37,089 nucleotides of DNA from Clostridiaceae bacterium (lineage in GTDB: Bacteria > Bacillota > Clostridia > DSM-8532), in the NCBI GenBank assembly GCA_012719645.1, contig JAAXZX010000077.1, positions 1 through 37,089 on the forward strand, given 5' to 3'. Shown here in pieces: positions 17,680-25,211 of the stretch. The first letter of the stretch is position 1. Each line of letters begins with the position of its first letter. A program made the translations under genes and the position numbers. The notes under the pieces are model-generated. The model did not search any database. It was not told the origin of the DNA and saw only the letters and a list, made by a program, of their open reading frames with translations.

Positions 17680-17849
17680 TAAGTCGCATGGGGCATGGCG
17701 TCAGCCCGCGTACCATGGATCGTCTGACCGAATTGCCGATCCGTAATGACTGTCCGAAGGAGCAGGACCATACCGGTGCAGATAAATAGCTGCTGTTTAT
17801 CTGCCATTTAGCTGAGTTTACTTACCGTGATACACTGAAGAAGCGCAAC
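17680..17849 (+). ncRNA. Long structured 5' leader of the ZIP transporter gene (possible riboswitch, class not recognised)
   Basis: About 170 bases of untranslated leader with several possible stems. GGATCG (17717-17722) pairs with CGATCC (17737-17742), GTCC with GGAC around GAAGGAGCA (17752-17768), and GCAGATAAA (17778-17786) with TTTATCTGC (17796-17804). CATGG at 17688-17692 can pair with CCATG at 17713-17717. No open frame explains it. It does not match the yybP-ykoY, NiCo, M-box, fluoride or cobalamin signatures that I can recall. Metal transporters are often controlled by such leaders, so a metal-sensing RNA is plausible but unproven. Confidence 0.35.
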
Positions 17850-17864
17850 GGAGGATTGGTTTCT

Positions 17865-18674
17865 ATGGGGGAGAATAACGTACTGTTTGCATTGGGACTT
17901 TCATTATTCGCCGGGTTGTCAACAGGCCTTGGCGGACTCTTTGTCCTCCTTTTCAGGAGAACAAACCCCAAATACCTGTCCGTGGCGCTGGGCTTTTCTG
18001 CAGGTGTCATGATCTTTGTTTCCTTTATTGAAATCTATCCCGAGGCAAGATCCCGCCTGATCGCAGGCATGGGCGGGAACATGGGGGATTGGATTGTCCT
18101 GTTGTCGTTCTTTTTGGGAATCGGCCTGATAGCGCTCATTGATAAGCTGGTGCCCGAGTTTCAGAACCCCCACGAAGCGCGCAAGATAGAGGATGTACAC
18201 CAGTACGACAGGGATCCCAAAAAAGAAAAATTGCTGAGAACAAGCGTTATGACCGCTATTGCCATGTCGGTCCACAACTTTCCCGAAGGCCTGGCGACCT
18301 TCGTTTCCGGTATTGATTCAAAGGCTATGGGCATAATAATCGCCATTGCGGTGGCCATACATAATATCCCTGAGGGTATAGCACTCTCTGTTCCTTACTA
18401 CAGTGCTACCGGCAGCAGGAAAAAGGCATTTTTACTCTCCTTGCTGTCGGGTCTGGCAGAACCGCTGGGAGCCGTGAAAGCGTGGCTGGTACTGGCTCCG
18501 TTTATAAATGACACGATCTTTGGCATTGTCTTCGCCGCAGTGGCAGGGATCATGGTATATATATCGTTTGATGAACTGCTCCCTACCGCCAGGGAATATG
18601 GCGAACACCATCTCTCCATCCTGGGTCTCATTGGAGGAATGGCCCTCATGGGAGTCAGCCTGCTTATCCTGTAA
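17865..18674 (+). CDS. zupT: ZIP-family divalent metal transporter (ZupT-like)
   Basis: A 269-residue membrane protein importing divalent metals such as Zn, Mn or Fe. It has about eight hydrophobic segments and the two binuclear-site motifs HNFPEG (His137-Glu141) and HNIPEG (His166-Glu170). Between the third and fourth segments is a charged cytoplasmic loop ('NPHEARKIEDVHQYDRDPKKEK'). The start is ATG 17865, with CGGAGGA ten bases upstream; the TTG at 17856 would overlap that site. It is transcribed alone from a promoter 200 bases upstream with an inverted repeat at the start and a structured leader, which suggests metal-dependent control. The match to ZupT is by motif and length; metal choice cannot be read from the sequence. 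Confidence 0.9.
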   Translation: MGENNVLFALGLSLFAGLSTGLGGLFVLLFRRTNPKYLSVALGFSAGVMIFVSFIEIYPEARSRLIAGMGGNMGDWIVLLSFFLGIGLIALIDKLVPEFQNPHEARKIEDVHQYDRDPKKEKLLRTSVMTAIAMSVHNFPEGLATFVSGIDSKAMGIIIAIAVAIHNIPEGIALSVPYYSATGSRKKAFLLSLLSGLAEPLGAVKAWLVLAPFINDTIFGIVFAAVAGIMVYISFDELLPTAREYGEHHLSILGLIGGMALMGVSLLIL

Positions 18675-18753
18675 TGCAATTCCTTATATATTATATCCTC
18701 TCTATACCCCCATAGCCCCGGGCGCCATGATGGAATTCCGGCCAGTGATTATA

Positions 18754-18762
18754 TGGTATAAT
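18754..18762 (+). promoter_or_regulatory. Extended -10 promoter for the GH3 gene
   Basis: TGGTATAAT is an extended -10 element about 45 bases before the GH3 start codon; no strong -35 is visible. Confidence 0.5.
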
Positions 18763-18805
18763 CAGAACAGGGCTGGGTAAAAAATGCATTATGAGGGGGA
18801 TTGCA

Positions 18806-21223
18806 ATGGAAAAGGAGATCAGGGAAATCATCGACCGGATGACTCTTCAGGAAAAGGCTTCTCTCTGTTCAGGCAAAGATTTCTGGTATACCGAGGCCAT
18901 TGAGAAGGCGGGATTGCCATCGGTCATGCTTGCCGATGGTCCCCACGGATTGAGAAAACAAAAACAGTCGAAGGACTTCTCCGGTGGAAGCTATGAGGCA
19001 ACCTGTTTTCCCACGGCATCCTGCCTGGCATCTTCCTGGGACAGGGACCTTCTGCACCAAGTGGGAGAGGCGCTGGGCGAGGAATGCCTGCAGGAGGATG
19101 TCGGAGTCCTTCTGGGTCCCGGTGCAAACATCAAGCGTTCACCTCTGTGCGGCCGCAATTTCGAGTACTTTTCTGAGGATCCCTTCCTCTCCGGCGAGTT
19201 GGCAGGAGCTTGGATACAGGGGGTCCAGTCAAAAGGGGCGGGCACATCGCTGAAACATTATGCCGCCAACAACCAGGAAAGCAACCGCATGACCATCGAT
19301 GCCATTGTGGATGAAAGGGCTTTGCGTGAGATATACCTGGCCGGATTCGAACGGGCGGTAAAGAACGCGAAACCCCAGACCGTAATGTGCTGCTATAACA
19401 AAGTCAACGGAACATTCGGCAGCCAGAACCGCCTGCTTCTGACTGAGATCCTCAGGGACGAATGGGGATTTGAAGGAGTTGTGGTATCGGACTGGGGCGC
19501 TGTCAGCGACAGGGTGGCCGGCCTGAAGGCCGGGCTTGACCTGGAGATGCCCGGAGTCGGTCCTGAAAACGACCAGGCTATCGTGGACGCCGTAAAGTCG
19601 GGAGAACTGGATGAATCGGTCCTGGATGAGACCGTGGCAAGGCTTATCAGGCTTATCCTCATGTATAAGGCCAACAGGAAGGATGATTACCGTTTTGACA
19701 GGGATGCACACCATGAACTGGCAATACGGGCGGCAACCGAGGGTGCGGTGCTCCTTAAGAACGAGGATGGCATCCTGCCTCTCAAACATGGAATGAGAGT
19801 CGCATTGATAGGTGAGTTTGCGAAGCAGCCGCGATACCAGGGAGCCGGAAGTTCGCAGGTAAATCCATGGAGACTGGACAATGCCTATGACCAGGGTATT
19901 AAGCTTCCTTACCATACATCAATTACATATGCAAGAGGTTATGACATCAAGTCGGACCGGCCCAGGCGGGACCTTATCGATGAAGCCTGCGTTGCTGCCA
20001 GGTCGGCGGATGTGGCAGTGATCATGGCCGGGCTTACCGATGACTACGAGTCTGAAGGGTTTGACAGGACACATATGAGAATGCCGCCTTCCCACAACCA
20101 GCTTATCGAGGAGGTGGCAAAGGCTAATCCCAATGTAGTGGTTGTCCTGTGCAACGGCGCGCCGGTTGAAATGCCATGGATAGACCGGGTTAAGGCGGTC
20201 CTGGAGCTATACCTGTCTGGACAGGGAGGAGGTACGGCGCTCTGGAGGCTTCTTTACGGTGAGGTTAATCCGAGCGGTAAGCTGGCAGAGTCCTTCCCCA
20301 AAAAGCTTGAGGATTGCCCGGCAACGCCCTGGTTCCCCATGGGTCCAAAGGCTGTCGAGTACCGTGAGAGCATTTATGTGGGCTACCGCTTTTATGACAA
20401 GGCCGGCGTGGAACCTCTGTTCCCGTTCGGCCACGGCCTGTCCTATACGAGTTTTGAATACAGCGACCTGGTCCTGGACCGGGAGCAGATTAACGAGAAT
20501 GACACGCTTAACATCAGCTTCAAAGTCAGGAATAAAGGAACCAGGGCAGGGAAAGAAATCGTCCAGGTTTATGTCAGGGATGTTGAAAGCGCCATCTTCA
20601 GGCCGGACAAAGAACTGAAGGAGTTCGCAAAGGTAAGCCTTGAACCCGGAGAGGAGAAAGTGGTCAGTTTCCAGCTGGACAAACGGGCCTTTGCCTTCTA
20701 CGATACCATTTCAAAGGAATGGAAGGTGGAATCCGGCGAGTTCGAGATACTGGCGGGCGCATCTTCAAGGGACATAAGGCTGAAGGCGAGGATCCGTGTC
20801 GAGTCGGAGAATGCGGTAGAATCAGAAGCCTGGGACAAAAGGGAGATTATGCCGTCATATTATAACCCCAGTCCGGGCTGGGATATCCCGAAAAACGAGT
20901 TTGACTCCCTTTACGGAAAACCCGTTGTTCATCCGCCGGCCCACCGCAAAGGCACATTTAACTGCGATTCCACCATTAACGAGGTCAGGCAGGTGTTCGC
21001 TGGCAGGATCTTCTGGAAAATCATGACGCGGGAGGCTCGCAAAGCGTTTACGGAACTCGATGAAAAGACATTGCGCATGATGATGAGATCCATGGAGGAA
21101 ATGCCGCTGAGACAGCTCAGCCAGAACACCGGCGGTAGGATCAGCCAAAAAACTATCAGCGGACTGATCCTGATATTCAACGGAAAGCTGTTTAAAGGAC
21201 TTGCAAAACTGTTATCCCGCTGA
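18806..21223 (+). CDS. Glycoside hydrolase family 3 enzyme, beta-glucosidase type
   Basis: An 805-residue retaining glycosidase that cleaves terminal beta-linked sugars from short oligosaccharides. No signal peptide is present, so it acts inside the cell on imported sugars. The order is the N-terminal (beta/alpha)8 domain with nucleophile Asp229 in VVVSDWGAV, the alpha/beta sandwich with probable acid/base Glu417 in ESEGFDR, and a fibronectin-III-like domain (about 530-640). A C-terminal helical extension of about 115 residues follows, starting near 'YYNPSPGWD' and containing 'MTREARKAFTELDEKTL'. The extension is found in clostridial relatives. Start 18806 is preferred over 18791 because AGGGGGA lies six bases ahead of it. 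Xylosidase activity cannot be excluded. Confidence 0.92.
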   Translation: MEKEIREIIDRMTLQEKASLCSGKDFWYTEAIEKAGLPSVMLADGPHGLRKQKQSKDFSGGSYEATCFPTASCLASSWDRDLLHQVGEALGEECLQEDVGVLLGPGANIKRSPLCGRNFEYFSEDPFLSGELAGAWIQGVQSKGAGTSLKHYAANNQESNRMTIDAIVDERALREIYLAGFERAVKNAKPQTVMCCYNKVNGTFGSQNRLLLTEILRDEWGFEGVVVSDWGAVSDRVAGLKAGLDLEMPGVGPENDQAIVDAVKSGELDESVLDETVARLIRLILMYKANRKDDYRFDRDAHHELAIRAATEGAVLLKNEDGILPLKHGMRVALIGEFAKQPRYQGAGSSQVNPWRLDNAYDQGIKLPYHTSITYARGYDIKSDRPRRDLIDEACVAARSADVAVIMAGLTDDYESEGFDRTHMRMPPSHNQLIEEVAKANPNVVVVLCNGAPVEMPWIDRVKAVLELYLSGQGGGTALWRLLYGEVNPSGKLAESFPKKLEDCPATPWFPMGPKAVEYRESIYVGYRFYDKAGVEPLFPFGHGLSYTSFEYSDLVLDREQINENDTLNISFKVRNKGTRAGKEIVQVYVRDVESAIFRPDKELKEFAKVSLEPGEEKVVSFQLDKRAFAFYDTISKEWKVESGEFEILAGASSRDIRLKARIRVESENAVESEAWDKREIMPSYYNPSPGWDIPKNEFDSLYGKPVVHPPAHRKGTFNCDSTINEVRQVFAGRIFWKIMTREARKAFTELDEKTLRMMMRSMEEMPLRQLSQNTGGRISQKTISGLILIFNGKLFKGLAKLLSR

Positions 21224-21254
21224 GAAACAGGTGATGGAAGCAACAGGCTGAATA

Positions 21255-22907
21255 TTGGAATCCGGTGAAGGCAGACTAAAAGGCAGACGATCTGAACATC
21301 CAAAGGAACAGGCGAGGGATTGCCTCTTGAGAACCGGAGATGCCAATAAACAGCCCAGCATAATACACAGGATACCGATCGCGCTGTCAGCCCTGTTTCT
21401 GTCCTGCGCCCTGTTGTTATCCCTCTGCAGGCGGGCTGAATACTGCGCATACAAACACGGTGACAACCCGGTCTGGATACCCCAGGACACCTTGATGCTT
21501 CTTGCAACAGCCGGGTTTCTTTTTTGTGTTCTGCTGGGAATATACAGGCTGGGCGCCAGGATGAACCGCCTGGGAAGAAGATATGTCACAGGGAATATAC
21601 TCTACCTTTCGTTTGCGGTCCAGCTGCTGTATATCATTCTTCTTCCCGCCGACCAGTTTGCCGATCAGACCGCCGTAAACAGGATTGCCCTGGAACTTAT
21701 CAATGGAGACTTCAGGGCGTTCCAGAGGGGAGGCTACCTCTACCAGTATCCCAATAATATCGGAATAACCCTTATGCTTTCACTGGTCTACAGGCTCTTT
21801 CCCCGGTCAATGCTGGTGCCCAAGTTCCTGAACGCGGTATTCTCCACCGTCACATCATACCTTGTCATGAGGATTTATGAGGAATCAATTCCCGGAAGAA
21901 GGGGCAGGAGCTATGGGATCCTGCTGCTGTCAGGGTTCTTCCTGCCCATGATCCTCCTGAACAACCTGGTCTACAACGACATATATGCTACAACGCTCTT
22001 TTCGGCCGCGGTCTATTATGCCATCCGGTTTTCAAAATCACGGAGATGGCTGCATCTTTTTTGGAGCGGCTTTTGTATCTCGCTGGGTAATTTCCTGAGG
22101 CAGCTGGGGCTCATATTCCTGATCGCGGTTGTCCTGTTTCTCGTTCTTAAGAGGGCAGAAACCTTGAAGATCCTGGTACTTGCCGGTATGACGCTTGTGC
22201 TTTTCAGGCTTCCCATGGCATGGGTAAACAATTGGCTCCTGGATAAAGAGCAAATAAAGGAGCCCATCGGCATGAATTCAGTTCCCATACATATGTGGAT
22301 CCATATGGGCATGAACGAGGAAAGGTTCGGCTATTGGGACAACAGCTTTTCCTATAACATTTACCTGCGTGAGGGCGGACTGAACAAGGAAAAAAGCGCC
22401 AGGATCTATTCAGAACTCATAAAAAAGAACCTCCAGGGGGAGAGGCTCCTGAAAACAGTGAAGGTCTATGTAAAGAAGAACTTCTGGCTCTGGACAGAGG
22501 GCACCTACCAGGCCGAGTACTATGGGATCGGAAGCTGGGGGTACCTTTATCCCACATTTGCTTCCAGGTTTCTTGAGAATAATGCGGCCGTGAGGGACTG
22601 GGTGAGGTGGATCATGCATGCGGGCAATTTCCTGTTGCTTCTTTTAGCGCTGTATGGCCTGGCAGCCGATTTGCGGGAGGGAAAGTCATATTTCATGATC
22701 CTTCCTGCGATCGTTTTTCTCGGCTTTGTCGGGTTCTACACGCTCTGGGAGATCAAGCCGCGCTATATCTATCCTGCCTGCCCATACCTGATCCTCATGT
22801 CATATTACGGCCTGAGCCGGCTGGTTAGCCGTTATTTCAGGAATACCAGGTATTCGGAAGACCCGGTGCTGTCCAGGGAAGAATACCTGGTCTGCGGTGA
22901 GGAATAG
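21255..22907 (+). CDS. Polytopic membrane glycosyltransferase-like protein (GT-C/GT39-like)
   Basis: About 550 residues with ten or more hydrophobic segments after a charged N-terminal tail. The first large external loop reads 'LPADQFADQTAVNRIALELINGDF', followed by an aromatic stretch 'RGGYLYQYPNNIGITLML'. This is the layout of GT-C enzymes, which use an acidic residue in that loop to transfer a sugar from a polyprenyl phosphate outside the membrane. A C-terminal 'LWEIKPRYIYPACPYLI' resembles the end of the PMT-like (GT39) fold. Acceptor and donor are unknown. The start is uncertain: TTG 21255 has only a weak site, and TTG 21327 with GCGAGGGA upstream would remove 24 residues. It follows the GH3 gene by about 30 bases. 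Confidence 0.68.
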   Translation: MESGEGRLKGRRSEHPKEQARDCLLRTGDANKQPSIIHRIPIALSALFLSCALLLSLCRRAEYCAYKHGDNPVWIPQDTLMLLATAGFLFCVLLGIYRLGARMNRLGRRYVTGNILYLSFAVQLLYIILLPADQFADQTAVNRIALELINGDFRAFQRGGYLYQYPNNIGITLMLSLVYRLFPRSMLVPKFLNAVFSTVTSYLVMRIYEESIPGRRGRSYGILLLSGFFLPMILLNNLVYNDIYATTLFSAAVYYAIRFSKSRRWLHLFWSGFCISLGNFLRQLGLIFLIAVVLFLVLKRAETLKILVLAGMTLVLFRLPMAWVNNWLLDKEQIKEPIGMNSVPIHMWIHMGMNEERFGYWDNSFSYNIYLREGGLNKEKSARIYSELIKKNLQGERLLKTVKVYVKKNFWLWTEGTYQAEYYGIGSWGYLYPTFASRFLENNAAVRDWVRWIMHAGNFLLLLLALYGLAADLREGKSYFMILPAIVFLGFVGFYTLWEIKPRYIYPACPYLILMSYYGLSRLVSRYFRNTRYSEDPVLSREEYLVCGEE

Positions 22908-22957
22908 CCTTGTGAAAGGCGTGCAGGTTTTTCTGTCAGGCATGGCGCGGAGCGGGT

Positions 22958-23587
22958 TCACCTGGATTCAACGATCAGACTGATGCCGATTCTCAGGCCT
23001 TCCTCGCCAAGCGGTCCCTCATAACCTGCCGCCACATATCCGTCCCTGTCTATGAACAGGGTGCTGGGGATGTAGCGGATGCCGTAAAAATAGGCGGCTT
23101 CCTGTTTTGTATCATACAAGACCCTGAAGGTATATCCGTTTTCCTCCACATAGCTCCTGCCTTTTTCTACGGTCTCCCTGCTGCCGTCTGCAAGGTCCAC
23201 TGTCAGAATAATCAGTTCATCCTCGCCGTACTCATTCGATAACCTGTCAAGTACGGGTAACTCCTTCCGGCACTGGCTGCACCAGCTGGCCCAGAAGTTG
23301 AGGACCACAGGGGTTCCCTTGAAATCATGGAGCCTTACTTCATTCCCGTCACCGTCGACGGCGGTAAAATCAGGCGCTGCTATCCTTGTTTCTTCCCCGG
23401 GCTCAGTATCCGGGCTGGCGTCGTTCCCACCCTCGCGGTCCCGGACCTGCGCTGTTTCCTCAATGGACGGGGCCAGCGGGTTTTTAGCCTGGTACCTTTC
23501 CGACAGGCTGTTATAGATAACCGCTGCCACGATCATAAATATCACGAATGCAGCTATGGCGATAATCGTTTTCGTGTTTTTGTTCAT
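22958..23587 (-). CDS. resA: TlpA/ResA-like membrane-anchored thiol-disulfide oxidoreductase
   Basis: A 209-residue protein with an N-terminal anchor helix (8-25), an acidic linker (35-68) and a thioredoxin-like domain exposed outside. The redox motif is WCSQC (Cys103, Cys106), preceded by 'VVLNFWAS' and followed by the cis-proline segment 'GIRYIPSTLFID', all TlpA/ResA features. Such proteins reduce disulfides outside the membrane with electrons delivered by CcdA. The CcdA gene lies just upstream on the same strand, 70 bases away, so the pair is an operon. The start at 23587 has AGGAGG nine bases upstream; ATG 23608 is less likely. No cytochrome c or apocytochrome assembly genes are near, so a client other than cytochrome c is possible. 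Confidence 0.88.
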   Translation of the reverse strand: MNKNTKTIIAIAAFVIFMIVAAVIYNSLSERYQAKNPLAPSIEETAQVRDREGGNDASPDTEPGEETRIAAPDFTAVDGDGNEVRLHDFKGTPVVLNFWASWCSQCRKELPVLDRLSNEYGEDELIILTVDLADGSRETVEKGRSYVEENGYTFRVLYDTKQEAAYFYGIRYIPSTLFIDRDGYVAAGYEGPLGEEGLRIGISLIVESR

Positions 23588-23657
23588 GATAAGCCTCCTG
23601 TTGGTCAATGTTCAGCCTTCCGATTCAAACAGGAAAAGCACAGTGCCATTTTTACTG

Positions 23658-24332
23658 TCATGCCGGGGTGAACAGGGTCAGAAGCCTGCCGAACAACCCG
23701 GTCATTATGGAAAGACCGACCAGTATGAGCAATATGCCGGAAATAACGTTGACAACCCTGTAATGGCGCTTGATGAAGTCAAAGGCCCCTTTCATCCTGT
23801 CAATAAGCAGGGCTGATATGATGAAGGGTATGCCCAGCCCGAGGGAATAGAACGTGAGCATCACGATACCCTTTACCGCATTCCTGGCGCTGGCTGCGAG
23901 CATGAGGGCCGAGCCCAGGAATGTGCCTACACAGGGGGACCAGCTAATGGAGAAGATGATCCCGAACAGAACCGACGAGTGAAATCCCGGGGTTTCGGGA
24001 CTCTGCCCGAAACCTGCAGTCCTGTTAAAAAAAGGGAGCTTCAATATGCCCAGGAAGTTCAGCCCAAACAGCACGACAAGCGCCCCTGCAGCAAGATTAA
24101 CCTGGAGGGCATACTCCCTGAGAAGGTACCCGAATGTTCCGGCAAACGCCCCAAGTATGACGAACACCGCTGAAAACCCAAGAACAAAACCAAGGGCGCT
24201 TGTCAGCGTCTTTTTTCTGTTGTCCTGCCCCCCCGCAAAGAATGATATATAAACGGGCAGCATGGGAAGCAGGCAGGGCGATACAAATGTTACAATGCCT
24301 TCAAGCGTGGCAAACACATAATCCATAATCAA
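23658..24332 (-). CDS. ccdA: CcdA-family transmembrane electron carrier
   Basis: A 224-residue protein with six hydrophobic segments of the DsbD/CcdA family, which carries reducing power from cytoplasmic thioredoxin to extracytoplasmic thiol proteins. The two family cysteines are present in 'FVSPCLLPMLP' (Cys20) and 'SWSPCVGTFLG' (Cys134). TTG 24332 is chosen because GGGAG lies seven bases upstream; the nearby ATG 24326 has it 13 bases away. An ATG far upstream (24485) would add 50 non-conserved residues. It is cotranscribed with the TlpA-like gene. The adjacent plus-strand cyclase gene is divergent, so its promoter lies within the same short region. Confidence 0.9.
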   Translation of the reverse strand: MIMDYVFATLEGIVTFVSPCLLPMLPVYISFFAGGQDNRKKTLTSALGFVLGFSAVFVILGAFAGTFGYLLREYALQVNLAAGALVVLFGLNFLGILKLPFFNRTAGFGQSPETPGFHSSVLFGIIFSISWSPCVGTFLGSALMLAASARNAVKGIVMLTFYSLGLGIPFIISALLIDRMKGAFDFIKRHYRVVNVISGILLILVGLSIMTGLFGRLLTLFTPA

Positions 24333-24454
24333 TAATGCGCTCCCTGTTTGGCGGTTGTTTACTATTATACAATAAAACCCGGTTTTACCGTGTAACGAGG
24401 TCACAAAGAAATCGTCATGCCGGGAAGAAATATTTGCCGGAGTATGGTATGATA

Positions 24455-24460
24455 TATAAT
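24455..24460 (+). promoter_or_regulatory. Candidate -10 box for the cyclase-family gene
   Basis: TATAAT with TTGCCG (24434-24439) upstream, but the 15-base spacer is short. An overlapping TATGAT lies a few bases upstream. Confidence 0.35.
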
Positions 24461-24517
24461 AAACCAGGAAACCATTTTGCGACAACCATGAAGGCTGCTG
24501 CAGAGGGAGGCATGACC

Positions 24518-25147
24518 ATGAAGATATGGGATATATCCATGAACATCAAGCCGGGGATGACCGTGTATAAAAACAGGGACGAGAACAGGCCTGTGTTCAC
24601 TGTTGCCCGGGACCACACCGGGGGCTCCGCATATGAAACAAGGGTGACACTTCACCTGCATACAGGCACCCATGTTGACGCTCCGCTTCACATCCTGGAG
24701 GACGGAAGCACCATCGAAAAGATGGAGCTGGACAGGTTGCTAACCAGGTGCCGGGTACTGGACCTGGGTAATGTGGAGGACAGGATCACCCGACAGGACC
24801 TGGAGGGTATGAGGATCGAGGCAAACGATTTTCTGCTCCTTAAGACCCGCAATTCTCAAACAGATACCTTTGATTACGGTTTTGTCTACCTTGACGAATC
24901 CGGGGCCCAATACCTCAGGGATAAGAAGGTAAAGGGCGTTGGCATAGATTCACTGGGCATTGAGAGGGACCAGCCCGGACACCCGACCCACAGGATACTT
25001 ATGAATGCAGGTATCATCATCCTTGAAGGGCTGCGCCTGGCCCATGTGAGTGCCGGCGAATACACGCTCATCGCGCTGCCCCTGAAGCTGGACGGGCTGG
25101 AAGCAAGCCCGGTGCGGGCAGTTCTGATTCAGCCTCCTATCGCTTGA
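24518..25147 (+). CDS. Cyclase-family metal-dependent hydrolase (KynB-like)
   Basis: A 209-residue enzyme of the cyclase superfamily, which includes arylformamidase KynB and isatin hydrolase. The hallmark HTGTHVDAPLH (about residues 50-60) supplies metal-binding histidines and an aspartate; 'GVGIDSLGIERDQPGHPTHRILMNAGIIILEGL' is the conserved second half. Length equals KynB. The start is ATG 24518 with GGGAGG seven bases upstream; the ATG at 24512 is one base after that site. No other tryptophan-catabolism gene is present, so kynurenine formamidase activity should not be assumed. It is likely a single-gene unit. Confidence 0.85.
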   Translation: MKIWDISMNIKPGMTVYKNRDENRPVFTVARDHTGGSAYETRVTLHLHTGTHVDAPLHILEDGSTIEKMELDRLLTRCRVLDLGNVEDRITRQDLEGMRIEANDFLLLKTRNSQTDTFDYGFVYLDESGAQYLRDKKVKGVGIDSLGIERDQPGHPTHRILMNAGIIILEGLRLAHVSAGEYTLIALPLKLDGLEASPVRAVLIQPPIA

Positions 25148-25170
25148 GCCTGCGTTCCACAAATTATTGA

Positions 25171-25203
25171 TGTAACAAAAGGGACGGTGTAACATAGGGA
25201 CGG
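25171..25203. repeat. Two-copy direct repeat downstream of the cyclase gene
   Basis: TGTAACAAAAGGGACGG (25171-25187) is followed directly by TGTAACATAGGGACGG (25188-25203), which differs by one deletion and one change. It lies in the 64-base gap between two convergent genes. It may be a remnant of a short dispersed repeat. Confidence 0.6.
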
Positions 25204-25211
25204 AAGCAATG

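Noticed and set aside
17680..17849. Naming the ZIP leader as a glycine, manganese, NiCo or M-box riboswitch
   Set aside because: Only a short CCGAAGGAGCA segment recalls the glycine class; the other conserved parts of each class are not visible.
24332..24517. N-terminal extension of the cyclase gene from an upstream start at 24335
   Set aside because: The extension does not resemble the family, covers the promoter region, and the site GGGAGG is placed for ATG 24518.
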